Assembly: GCA_966112985.1 (NCBI GenBank)
Contig: CBHWET010000024.1
Coordinates: forward strand, 1 to 25,487
Origin: CBHWET01 sp966112985
Lineage (GTDB): Bacteria > Verrucomicrobiota > Verrucomicrobiia > Limisphaerales > JACDHS01
Reading direction: 5' to 3'
DNA: 25,487 nucleotides
Numbering within the stretch: the first letter of the stretch is position 1; each line of letters begins with the position of its first letter. Of the stretch, positions 1 to 6,622 are shown piece by piece. A model generated the notes under the pieces. The model ran no database searches. It saw nothing but the letters and a program-made list of their open reading frames with translations, and had not been told where the DNA came from. The position numbers were made by a program, and so were the translations under genes.

Positions 1-137
1 GCATTCATTTGCAGAATGCCAAGATCAACGCGCAGCTGAATTCTCTCGACACCATCCCGACCTTTGAAGCGGCGAACTACGACTGAACCCGGTTCGTAAT
101 TCCATTGTTCCAGCAGGTGGGAGATATCGAAGTTCAT
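1..137 (-). CDS. UvrB/UvrC-motif-like protein, N-terminal fragment (cut by window edge)
   Basis: An ATG at 135-137 on the minus strand opens a frame that runs off the left edge, giving about 45 residues. It begins MNFDISHLLEQWNYEPGSVV and continues with VVRRFKGRDG and IQLRVDLGILQMNA. From memory this N-terminus matches small conserved proteins annotated as UvrB/UvrC motif-containing in Verrucomicrobiota and relatives. The UvrB/C motif itself would lie beyond the window, so the family call rests on the N-terminal signature only. The gene lies 69 bp downstream of the dihydropteroate synthase-like gene on the same strand and could be co-transcribed with it. The function of this protein group is not established. 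Confidence 0.6.
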   Translation of the reverse strand, partial: MNFDISHLLEQWNYEPGSVVVRRFKGRDGVERIQLRVDLGILQMN

Positions 138-206
138 AAGCGAATATTAACGGGCATACTCGGCAAGTCAACGGGGGGAGGACGATTAAAACGGAGTTGG
201 TTGTTG

Positions 207-1094
207 TCAATATACATTCAAGGTCTGTAACACGGCCTGGGTCCGTGGCACTTCGTGTGTGCGGAACAGATCGGTTTTGCCAATGGCTGCGAGCACGGCA
301 AAGAAAGGCTCCGCAGAACGCACTTCTTCACGAAAGTAATCGAAGGCGTGGGGCAGGGCGTGGCACACAGGAAAGCCTAGTGTGCGCAAGCGGAAGCTGT
401 TGAGGAAGACAGACATCTGGTGTCGTACGCGAACAGCGCTGTCCTGCAAATTACGATAGTAAAAACCGAGTCCTGGATCGATGAAGATTTTCTCGACGCC
501 GCACCGCTGTGCCAGCTCGATCTGTCGCGAGAAATAGGTGTGCATCATCGCAATGGGATCGGCTGTAAAATCGAAATCGCCGACGGAACGGACGTCCTCT
601 CCCTGGACGTAACAAATAATTACTGCCGCCCCGTGTTCGGCAACCATCCTGTAAAGTTCTTCAGTCTGCTTCGTTCCAGTGAGATTTAGCACGTTGGCAC
701 CCGCTTCGAGACAAGCACGCGTTACTGCGGGCTGATACGTCTCAACCGAGACGAGGATTTGTTTGGCGCGCAATTCTTTGATCACCGGCAGCAGCTTGCT
801 GTTTTGGGCGAAGTCATCTACCCGTGCCGCGTGTGCGAGTGTTGATTCGGCACCGATATCAATGATGTGGGCTCCTTGAGCGGCGAGAACTTTACCGCGC
901 TGGATGGCGCTTTCCGCGGTGAGGCAGACACTTTCGCGGTACCACGAATCCGCTGACAAATTAATTACCCCCATGATCGAAGGTTGGGAGTTGAAGGAGA
1001 ACTGTTTATTGCCTATCGAAAATTCCTTAACGCGTGCTTTCGCTGCGTCGCGATTTTGTTCCAGAAGCTCCGCAAGTTTTTCGAGCGTTAGCAT
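207..1094 (-). CDS. Dihydropteroate synthase-like protein (FolP family)
   Basis: A 295-residue TIM-barrel protein of the pterin-binding family. DHPS condenses a pterin pyrophosphate with p-aminobenzoate in folate synthesis. Visible landmarks are IMGVINLSADSW near residue 40 (canonical IMGVxNxTPDSF), HIIDIGAEST near 95 (canonical IDVGGEST), SVETYQPAVTRACLEAGA near 155, IFIDPGLGF near 225 (canonical DPGIGF) and FRTHEVPRT near the end (canonical RVHDV). The loop that normally carries SRK, with the sulfonamide and pABA-site lysine, is not recognisable: the segment after GFPVCHALPH has no such motif, and the lysine usually following DPGIGF is replaced by Tyr. It is therefore either a divergent DHPS or a DHPS-like paralogue with another pterin or corrinoid substrate. 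The ATG start at 1094 directly follows the stop of a small minus-strand ORF. Confidence 0.75.
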   Translation of the reverse strand: MLTLEKLAELLEQNRDAAKARVKEFSIGNKQFSFNSQPSIMGVINLSADSWYRESVCLTAESAIQRGKVLAAQGAHIIDIGAESTLAHAARVDDFAQNSKLLPVIKELRAKQILVSVETYQPAVTRACLEAGANVLNLTGTKQTEELYRMVAEHGAAVIICYVQGEDVRSVGDFDFTADPIAMMHTYFSRQIELAQRCGVEKIFIDPGLGFYYRNLQDSAVRVRHQMSVFLNSFRLRTLGFPVCHALPHAFDYFREEVRSAEPFFAVLAAIGKTDLFRTHEVPRTQAVLQTLNVY

Positions 1095-1277
1095 TTATGA
1101 GTGTGGTGCGCCAAACATCAATAAAATCAATGTCTCCACGATGACCGTGCAAACATAGCGCTCGGCCAAACCGCGTAAAGTTTTTTTAGAACGGGACGGA
1201 TCGAATCTGCCCCTTTGCTTGCGCGAGGCGATCGCGACTTCGTCCGAATATAAAATAATGGCGTCTGGTGGTGGCAC
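1095..1277 (-). CDS. Small hypothetical ORF carrying the RYVC-type peptide (copy A)
   Basis: A possible 60-residue ORF whose TAA stop (1095-1097) directly abuts the ATG of the DHPS-like gene. Its second half (LRGLAERYVCTVI, then LILLMF) resembles part of a second minus-strand ORF at 3303-3566. The aligned 69-bp cores differ at 18 positions, only one of which is a codon second position, which hints at selection on the peptide. The N-terminal third is Arg/Lys-rich and not obviously conserved, so the true start is unknown. It may be a small peptide coupled to the downstream gene or just a conserved intergenic remnant. I do not recognise a family. Confidence 0.3.
   Translation of the reverse strand: MPPPDAIILYSDEVAIASRKQRGRFDPSRSKKTLRGLAERYVCTVIVETLILLMFGAPHS
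1113..1181 (-). repeat. Diverged repeat, copy A (RYVC peptide core)
   Basis: This 69-bp segment aligns without gaps to 3351-3419 on the same strand, with 51 of 69 bases identical by hand count. Translated in the matching frame, 13 of 23 residues are identical, including RYVC, VI and LILL. Differences fall at first (9) and third (8) codon positions and once at a second position. Confidence 0.6.
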
Positions 1278-1306
1278 GACGAAGTGGGATGGTGTTGATT
1301 TTTGAT

Positions 1307-1975
1307 ATGCCTAAATTGCAGGAACGTTTCGAAGCCGAGGTGGAAATTCCCGTTTCCGGACTCAATTTGACCGGAGAACTGATCATTCCTCCGAAAGCCC
1401 CCGGCGTTGTGTTGTTTGCTCATGGAAGCGGCAGTAGCCGGCATAGTCCGCGCAACCAGCATGTCGCGGGAGTGCTGCGCGAGTACGGTATGGCCACACT
1501 TCTTTTTGATCTGCTGACTGAAGATGAAGAACAGGAGGATCGTTTCACCGGGCATTTGCGATTTGATCTGGCTCTCCTCGCGGACCGTTTACTCGGGGCA
1601 ACCGAATGGGTTCACAAAAAAGAACCCGATCTCTTGATGGGCTATTTTGGTTCGAGCACAGGTGGCGGAGCTGCTTTGTTAGCGGATTCAAAATCCGAAA
1701 TTCCGATTTCGGCAATCGTCTCGCGCGGAGGTCGGCCCGACCTTGCTGGACCGGCGCTGCCAAAAGTGAAAGCACCGACGTTGCTGATCGTTGGTGGAGA
1801 CGACACTCCCGTGATCGAAATGAACCAGGAAGCGATGGCGCAAATGCGATGCCCAAAAGAGCTACGGCTCATACCCGGAGCTACGCATTTGTTCGAAGAA
1901 CCAGGAACTTTAGATCAGGCTGCAGAACTTGCAGGGAAATGGTTTGCCCGGCATTTTACGGAGCAAAACAGCTAA
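1307..1975 (+). CDS. Alpha/beta hydrolase, dienelactone hydrolase-like
   Basis: A cytoplasmic alpha/beta-hydrolase-fold enzyme of about 222 residues with an unassigned ester or lactone substrate. After an N-terminal beta segment comes VVLFAHGSGSSRHSP, the oxyanion-hole HGSG region typical of this dienelactone-hydrolase-like subgroup. The nucleophile elbow is GYFGSSTGGG, the acid is in LLIVGGDDTP and the histidine is in PGATHLFEE, so the catalytic triad looks complete. The start is uncertain: the frame is open from GTG 1268, with ATGs at 1289 and 1307. I chose 1307 because homologous sequence seems to begin there (MPKLQERFEAEVEIPV); none has a strong ribosome-binding site. A TATAAAAT box at 1249-1256 may be part of its promoter. 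It ends 4 bp from the convergent lipoprotein gene. In related genomes this domain is often fused to or beside a phosphoribosyltransferase; none is seen here. Confidence 0.85.
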   Translation: MPKLQERFEAEVEIPVSGLNLTGELIIPPKAPGVVLFAHGSGSSRHSPRNQHVAGVLREYGMATLLFDLLTEDEEQEDRFTGHLRFDLALLADRLLGATEWVHKKEPDLLMGYFGSSTGGGAALLADSKSEIPISAIVSRGGRPDLAGPALPKVKAPTLLIVGGDDTPVIEMNQEAMAQMRCPKELRLIPGATHLFEEPGTLDQAAELAGKWFARHFTEQNS

Positions 1976-1979
1976 GGTA

Positions 1980-3233
1980 TTACATCGCAGGTTGGAGCGC
2001 GGCTTTTTGTGCTGTGGACACAGCCGGAATTGTCAGTTCATTCAAGATTTTTCGGCCCAGGTCGTCGGTCTCATCTGTGCTGACATTGGAAAGAATAACC
2101 ACGCCGGCGCGACCGTCCTTTGAGAATCCGAGATAACTCGACGTTCCGCCCATGCGACCGTTGTGCCAAATGATCGTCGCGTGATTTTTATTCGAAGAGA
2201 GAATCCAGTTCATACCTATCGCAATGTGTCCGGGCTCTCGATAGAGCTCACGATGAGATACGCGAATTGGTTTTGCAAGTGAACCTTCCGGCCGCATATT
2301 CGCTAATAAATATTTCAACATGTCCGAGGCGCTGGAACGCAAAGCTCCCGCGCCACTAAGACAGTCCGGCAGGTCCCAGGGGCACGAAGGGACGGCCTTC
2401 AGCATCTTGCCGTGTCGTTCGGCAGCGAAATAGCCCTGCGCGAAACGGGCAGCTTGGTTCGTCGTCAATGTTATCGTGGTATCAAGCATTCCCAGCGGCT
2501 CGCAGATTTCCCGCTTGATATAGGTTTCATAACTCAAGCCTGCTTTTTTCGAAAGCGCGTAACCAAGGACGCCCATGCCGAAGTTGGAATATTCACAGGT
2601 CGTGCCGGGGTTCGAATCCAGGTGGACCTTGCTGATATCCTCACGGAACTGGTCCTCTGTGTAATCGCCATAGGGATTGCGGAGGGAGAACATCGCGGGA
2701 GCAACACGCCAAAAGGAAAGATGGGCCGGCATTCTTGGGAATCCAGAGGTATGGGTTGTCAAATGTCGGAGGGTAATCAGGCGCGCATCCTTTGGAAGCT
2801 GGATGCCGTTCGGTAAGATTTCTGCGAGAGGTTGATCGAGACGCAAATCCCCGCGGTCGATTTCGCGGGCGAGGGCCAGTGCGGTGAAAGTTTTTGTGAG
2901 GGAGCCGATTTCATAAAGAGTGTCGTCCCTCGGTGGTTCTTGCGAGGTGGCGGGGGAACGTCCAAACCCCATGATGGCCATATTCGTCCCCGATACCACG
3001 GCCACCGTCAGTCCAATGCCTTTGCCCTCGGCAACGAACGAAGCGCAATGTTTGCGAATCATCGGTTCCAACTGCGGTGCACGACGATCGCTCCATTCTG
3101 GAACTTTTGCCTCCGGAACACCGCTCCATTCAGGCGGATAAATCTTCTGTACATGCCACGCACAGCCGGAGGTTAGAATGATGATCAATCCAAGTGAAAA
3201 AATCAGCCCGGTCGACTTTGAAAGGTGACGCAT
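1980..3233 (-). CDS. Serine hydrolase, class C beta-lactamase/PBP4*-like lipoprotein
   Basis: A 417-residue exported serine hydrolase of the beta-lactamase superfamily (class C/esterase/DD-peptidase-like). The N-terminus has basic residues, a hydrophobic stretch (about residues 8-20) and a relaxed lipobox, LTSGC with Cys24, so a lipoprotein anchored in the periplasm is likely. The active-site motifs are SLTK (Ser111, Lys114), YSN (Tyr215-Asn217) and HNG (357-359, replacing KTG). HNG is more common in the esterase and peptidase members than in true beta-lactamases, so antibiotic hydrolysis should not be assumed. The reading frame is intact. It is convergent with the alpha/beta hydrolase and lies just outside the tRNA-Arg remnant, making it the last ordinary chromosomal gene before the island. 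Confidence 0.88.
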   Translation of the reverse strand: MRHLSKSTGLIFSLGLIIILTSGCAWHVQKIYPPEWSGVPEAKVPEWSDRRAPQLEPMIRKHCASFVAEGKGIGLTVAVVSGTNMAIMGFGRSPATSQEPPRDDTLYEIGSLTKTFTALALAREIDRGDLRLDQPLAEILPNGIQLPKDARLITLRHLTTHTSGFPRMPAHLSFWRVAPAMFSLRNPYGDYTEDQFREDISKVHLDSNPGTTCEYSNFGMGVLGYALSKKAGLSYETYIKREICEPLGMLDTTITLTTNQAARFAQGYFAAERHGKMLKAVPSCPWDLPDCLSGAGALRSSASDMLKYLLANMRPEGSLAKPIRVSHRELYREPGHIAIGMNWILSSNKNHATIIWHNGRMGGTSSYLGFSKDGRAGVVILSNVSTDETDDLGRKILNELTIPAVSTAQKAALQPAM

Positions 3234-3257
3234 ATTGAATAGCGTAGGTTTGATAAA

Positions 3258-3330
3258 TGGCGCGCCTGCCGCGATTCGAACGCGGGACCCTCTGCTTAGA
3301 AGTTAGCGTAGGCCGAATCCGCAAAAGCGC
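3258..3330 (-). tRNA. tRNA-Arg(UCU) remnant, likely attachment site at island edge
   Basis: Read on the minus strand, the 3' half of a tRNA is clear. The anticodon loop CTTCTAA (3296-3302, anticodon UCU) is followed by variable loop GGGTC, T stem CCGCG, T loop TTCGAAT, T stem CGCGG, acceptor strand CAGGCGC, discriminator G and CCA (3258-3260). The 5' side is poor: a possible acceptor strand GCGCTTT (3324-3330) pairs at 6 of 7 positions including one G-U, but no proper D arm can be drawn, only two of five anticodon-stem pairs form, and the total is about 4 nt shorter than a normal tRNA-Arg. It is therefore not a working tRNA. Accessory genes begin immediately upstream of it (higher coordinates), as expected for the flank-side 3' duplicate left when an element integrates into a tRNA gene. 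Confidence 0.65.
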
Positions 3331-3566
3331 GTCAAAATTTTGATTACTACAAACACCAATAGAATCAATGGCTTTGTAATAACGGCGCAAACATACCGGT
3401 CAGTGAAACTGCGTAAAGATTTTTCGCAAGTGGACTCTTTAGTGGACTCTTTTTTCGAAGCCCGGAACGGCGCGATAATGGGATTTTCCTCATTCGGATT
3501 GAAAAAGAACCCGACGTCTTCGCCAGCGAACGGTTGATACGGATCGCCGACAGTCCGCGCAGTCAC
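3303..3566 (-). CDS. Small hypothetical ORF carrying the RYVC-type peptide (copy B)
   Basis: A possible ORF of up to 87 residues whose stop falls inside the degenerate tRNA-Arg. The segment SLRSFTDRYVCAVITKPLIL resembles the ORF at 1095-1277, which has LRGLAERYVCTVI and LILLMF, and an upstream ASKKES segment loosely matches ASRKQR of copy A. The last residues (IKILTRFCGFGLR) run into tRNA-derived sequence and have no counterpart in copy A. The hydrophobic VITKPLILLVFVVI could be a short membrane segment. There is no convincing ribosome-binding site, so this could be a small peptide gene, a truncated gene end or a mobile intergenic repeat. Confidence 0.25.
   Translation of the reverse strand: MTARTVGDPYQPFAGEDVGFFFNPNEENPIIAPFRASKKESTKESTCEKSLRSFTDRYVCAVITKPLILLVFVVIKILTRFCGFGLR
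3351..3419 (-). repeat. Diverged repeat, copy B (RYVC peptide core)
   Basis: Partner of 1113-1181: same strand, ungapped, about 74 percent identical over 69 bp. Copy A is on the chromosomal side of the tRNA-Arg remnant and copy B on the island side. Confidence 0.6.
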
Positions 3567-3762
3567 CGAACGTTACGGCGACGAATGCGCAACTCGGCTC
3601 TGATTGGAAATGTTCGCACGAGGTTTTAACATTCTGCCGTGACGCAAAGTCCAAATTTTTCTAGCAGAGATTGGACGCATTCATCGAGCAGTAATTTCTC
3701 GTCAGGAAAGACTATCACGCGTATTTACTGCGGCAACGATACCACTAATATCGGAACGCTTT
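3420..3762. other. Stretch without a convincing gene at the island's left end
   Basis: Apart from the uncertain minus-strand small ORF reaching 3566, I see no coding region or stable RNA here. A short tandem duplication of the sense GTGGACTCTTT lies at 3430-3450. The stretch would have to contain the promoter of the plus-strand module that begins at 3763, but I could not pick out a convincing -35/-10 pair. Confidence 0.4.
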
Positions 3763-4284
3763 ATGCACTGGTTGCAAAATACAAGTATAACGCGGAGAGA
3801 AACTTTAGCGTGGGCCTTTATTTTCACTATCTTCGGTGGTTTCCTGTCTTATTGGACTGGGTTGTTCGTAACTCGGATTATTAACTTCAACCGGAATCGA
3901 CTCGAAGCGACGACCCAATTCATCCGCACCGTCAATAAACTTATGGAGCTGGGTTTCTTTGGTCTTACTCAGCTCATTGAGAAAGACGGAAAACAACAGG
4001 AACGCACAAAAACGCGGGCAGACGTACATGCAGATATTGGATTTACACAACTTCTGTCGCACCTTAATGCATTCGTTAGAGACCAACACACAGAGCCTGT
4101 CGAAGCACTGAAGAACGCCATCGCGTTGACGCAACGATACATCGAAATCCTAATGAAAGAAAAATGCCTGAACTCGGAAGCAATTGAGGCGTTGCACAAA
4201 GAAAGCCAGGAACTTGCAGATGCTTTGTTGCTTGCAAAACCACGCAAGCGAACTTTTTTCAGTCCCCTCTGGAAATACCTGTGA
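3763..4284 (+). CDS. Hypothetical single-pass membrane protein with helical cytoplasmic tail
   Basis: A 173-residue protein of no family I recognise. One strong transmembrane segment spans about residues 14-38 (WAFIFTIFGGFLSYWTGLFV), with basic RRE before it. The rest is a charged, mostly helical tail containing a possible helical bundle (LMELGFFGLTQLI, then FTQLLSHLNAFVRD and ALTQRYIEILMKEK). It ends in a basic KPRKR stretch. The ATG at 3763 has a GGA about 7 bp upstream. Its TGA overlaps the GTG start of the next membrane-protein gene by 4 bp, so the two are probably translationally coupled and may act as a pair. By position it is the first gene of the defence-rich island; a role as a membrane effector is only an inference. 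Confidence 0.65.
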   Translation: MHWLQNTSITRRETLAWAFIFTIFGGFLSYWTGLFVTRIINFNRNRLEATTQFIRTVNKLMELGFFGLTQLIEKDGKQQERTKTRADVHADIGFTQLLSHLNAFVRDQHTEPVEALKNAIALTQRYIEILMKEKCLNSEAIEALHKESQELADALLLAKPRKRTFFSPLWKYL

Positions 4285-4724
4285 TATCCAAAAAGCCTCA
4301 GGAAAGAATGAGCTGGATTGAAACCAGTCGATTATTCGCCTCTGCCGTGAGACGCTTTTTTTTAATTTGGTGGCAGGGACAGCTTATGTTTGGCGCACTC
4401 TGCTTCAGTGTTTCGCTATGGGTTGCGTGGCAAAAAAATAAAGCGGAATTTGCCAGCCGCTCGGGGTCGATCCTCAGCCTAATGGGAGGGTTCATGACTT
4501 TTCGCAGATATCTTCGAGGTGCCGACGACCCGTTCCTTCGCGATACCGGAGCTGCTCATCGAATTCCCTTTCGGCGACGAATCAATCACTTGGAAGAGAA
4601 ACAGCGCGCGGAAGACGCTGACGCCAGAGCAATGTTTTACGGTATCCTCTACATTGTCTTGGGCACGATTGTCTGGGGCTACGGCGATTGGGCTCTCATT
4701 TGGTTTGGCTTTTGCAGCAATTGA
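4281..4724 (+). CDS. Hypothetical small membrane protein
   Basis: A 147-residue protein with hydrophobic segments at about 33-52 (LMFGALCFSVSLWVAW) and 117-145 (FYGILYIVLGTIVWGYGDWALIWFGF), plus a weaker one near 62-75. Between them is a basic, charged loop with RRYLRG and FRRRINHLEEKQRAEDADAR. No family is recognised. There are two possible starts: GTG 4281, overlapping the upstream stop, or ATG 4308, which follows an AGGAAAG ribosome-binding site at better spacing and would remove nine residues. It is most likely co-translated with the upstream membrane protein. A gap of 189 bp without a recognisable gene separates it from the next ORF. Confidence 0.65.
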   Translation: MISKKPQERMSWIETSRLFASAVRRFFLIWWQGQLMFGALCFSVSLWVAWQKNKAEFASRSGSILSLMGGFMTFRRYLRGADDPFLRDTGAAHRIPFRRRINHLEEKQRAEDADARAMFYGILYIVLGTIVWGYGDWALIWFGFCSN

Positions 4725-4913
4725 GTTATGCCCGAAAGCCATTGAATCACCACAAAGCTTTGCGATAAATTTTCGTTCAATGGCCAACCACAACAACCCG
4801 GCAGGACGGCGGTTTTTGATTTTACAGAAAGCTCTTTCCTCCGCACAACGAGCGGGTAAACCCGCGGCAATCTTGGGAATTTTTGTTTTTGAGACGCATA
4901 AGGAAACAAAAGG

Positions 4914-5858
4914 ATGAACAAACAAAATTTCTCTTACGTTTCCAACGGCGATTCGGTTGCCGCGATCTCCGTTGATACGAGCCAGATTTATGGTAGCGGC
5001 ACTGCGGCTTCACCGCATCTTACCATTCCAGGACGAATACACTTTTTCCAAATCCAGCCGAAATCCATCGACTACGTGTTCACAGAAATCACGGCTCGGC
5101 TCATTGACCAAAAACTCGGAGCAATTAGCGAAGCAAGAGCGCTCTTAAATCGGGTGCAACGGCCCCATCATTGCTACACTGCCGATGACCATTTGTATTT
5201 CGAGTTTCGCGTCGACTCCCATCAAATCGCTGAACTTGAAAAAGCACGCGCGGGCAAGGATGTGATTCTCCGCCTTCGTTGTAACTTGCAAGTTCAGGAA
5301 CACGGTGTCATCAGCGCGGATGAACAGACCAAGCGGCCAGCACTTTTCGGGCTGCGTAACATCAGCGAATTGCACGCCGAAGTAGAGGTGACGATTCAAC
5401 AGAAGATTTGGTTGGAACGCGTTCTTACAGGCACTGGTTTTGGAAAAGTTCACATCATAGAATTGCCAGCAGTTCCGCTCGAAAGCTGCGCCGCGCTCAA
5501 AGATTCGTTTGAAGCGTTACGGCAAGCACGACTGCTTCACAACGACGGGCACTACGACGTCGCAGTGGCGCGGTGCCGCACAGCACTAGACCCATTCTTC
5601 GTGCAGGTGCCGGTCGAGCCCGATAACAAGAATTCAAAAACGATGCCGGAGCTAAGGAAGAAATGGCTAAAACGACTCGGCGAATCGACATACAAGTGGC
5701 TTAACGACGCTCTCGGATCTGTCAAAGCAGCTGGCAACCTTACAGTCCATACATCACACCGTCATTTCGACCAATTCGAATCGCAAATGATTCTCGCCAT
5801 CGCCACAACTCTTGTTGCCTTTGCCGCACGCGCACCTGAATCGGACAAACCCGAATGA
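4914..5858 (+). CDS. Hypothetical protein with HEPN-like C-terminal helical domain
   Basis: A 314-residue soluble protein. Residues 1-155 look beta-rich and are of unknown fold. A central SEW-type motif region (IWLERVLTGTGFGKVHIIEL, about 163-182) precedes a helical C-terminal domain. The C part (FEALRQARLLHNDGHYDVAV, then RCRTALDPFF, and a later AGNLTVHTSHRHFDQFESQM segment) resembles helical domains in abortive-infection-type proteins of the HEPN/AbiJ kind. I see no clean R-x4-6-H catalytic motif, so RNase activity is not supported. AAGGA at about 4901 gives a good ribosome-binding site for the ATG at 4914. Its TGA overlaps an ATG (5855) by 4 bp, linking it to the broken nuclease gene downstream. 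Confidence 0.7.
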   Translation: MNKQNFSYVSNGDSVAAISVDTSQIYGSGTAASPHLTIPGRIHFFQIQPKSIDYVFTEITARLIDQKLGAISEARALLNRVQRPHHCYTADDHLYFEFRVDSHQIAELEKARAGKDVILRLRCNLQVQEHGVISADEQTKRPALFGLRNISELHAEVEVTIQQKIWLERVLTGTGFGKVHIIELPAVPLESCAALKDSFEALRQARLLHNDGHYDVAVARCRTALDPFFVQVPVEPDNKNSKTMPELRKKWLKRLGESTYKWLNDALGSVKAAGNLTVHTSHRHFDQFESQMILAIATTLVAFAARAPESDKPE

Positions 5859-6575
5859 CTTCCACGTCGCCAACCGGGAGCAAAACGTCGCAGTCGTATT
5901 TGTGTGGCCCGCAGACGTTTTTGGCGATTTGCTCGCCGCCAAAAAACCATTGAAAAGAGTACCCTCCCTCGCTTTTACTCAATTTTTAAACGGGGCAAAA
6001 TCCCCCTTGAACTGCGCAACCTTATGCCGCTACTCGCTGAAACGCTTGTCGACGAATGACTCAACAGAAAAGGTTTTTTCACCATTCGCGGGGTCAAAGA
6101 TGGCGTGCATGAGATAGATTTGCTTGGTGTCCGTCCGACTTCAAAAGGACTTGAGGGCTGGCATGTTGAAGTTCAGGTCAGCTTTCGCCCAGTCTCCTAC
6201 ATTGCCAAACTCACGAAGGAACTGCAAATCAAGCTGAACAAGAAACCCAATTCAGCTTGGGAGAGATCGCCAGAAATACTCGACGAGTGCATTCGCGCAT
6301 GGATCGCCCACAAGTTCACCGCTGCCAATAAAGTTGCCGCGCGAGAGCGCGCTTGGCCGGGCATTCAGTGGAGCCATTATTTCGTGCACGGCACGGTCAA
6401 ATATGAAGCAGAACTTACGGCCATTCGAGCAAGCGGGATCACGCTCATTTCTCTTCACCAGGTTCTCTCGGACATTTGCACAAAAGCCGATGCTGGTTCA
6501 CCGGGAGCCGCCGGCACCGACCTTGCAGACATAATCGATTATTATGAAAATCGAAAACCAAGAACTGTGGCCTAA
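5855..6575 (+). pseudogene. PD-(D/E)XK-like nuclease gene with frameshift and in-frame TGA
   Basis: The C-terminal 156 codons (from GTG 6105) are open and contain HEIDLLGVRPTSKGLE and WHVEVQVSFRPV, a D...ExQ arrangement like PD-(D/E)XK nuclease cores. The same frame is coding-like further upstream (LPRFYSIFKRGKIPLELRN, then LMPLLAETLVDE, a TGA at 6057-6059, then LNRKGFFTIRGVKDG). One codon, probably TGG (Trp), has thus become TGA. Upstream, the ATG at 5855 overlaps the preceding stop but its frame ends at 5951; a single extra A in the A6 run at 5941-5946 would connect it to the conserved frame. An in-frame GTG at 5904 is another possible start. The C-terminal piece could be made alone from GTG 6105 but would lose the conserved N part. 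It was probably the nuclease partner of the HEPN-like protein. Confidence 0.65.
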
Positions 6576-6622
6576 CTAACCGTACTGCGTTGATTTTCCG
6601 GCGCAGCAAACCATATTGCGCC

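Noticed and set aside
1606..2136. Plus-strand frame of 176 codons over the alpha/beta hydrolase and lipoprotein ends
   Set aside because: It overlaps two well-supported genes with complete catalytic motifs and has no domain of its own.
4519..4917. Plus-strand frame of 132 codons after the second membrane protein
   Set aside because: It mostly overlaps the membrane-protein gene in another frame, lacks a ribosome-binding site, and its non-overlapping part has no recognisable features.
5939..5953. A-AAA-AAC slippery heptamer in the correct phase (5941-5947), suggesting programmed -1 frameshifting
   Set aside because: A -1 shift leads into the frame that encodes no conserved sequence and stops near 6117; the conserved nuclease frame needs a +1 shift. 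It is better explained as a homopolymer error or mutation.
6057..6059. TGA read as tryptophan by a recoded genetic code
   Set aside because: Intact neighbours end with TGA (4282-4284, 5856-5858, 22814-22816, 23395-23397) and TGG is used freely for Trp, so the code is standard.
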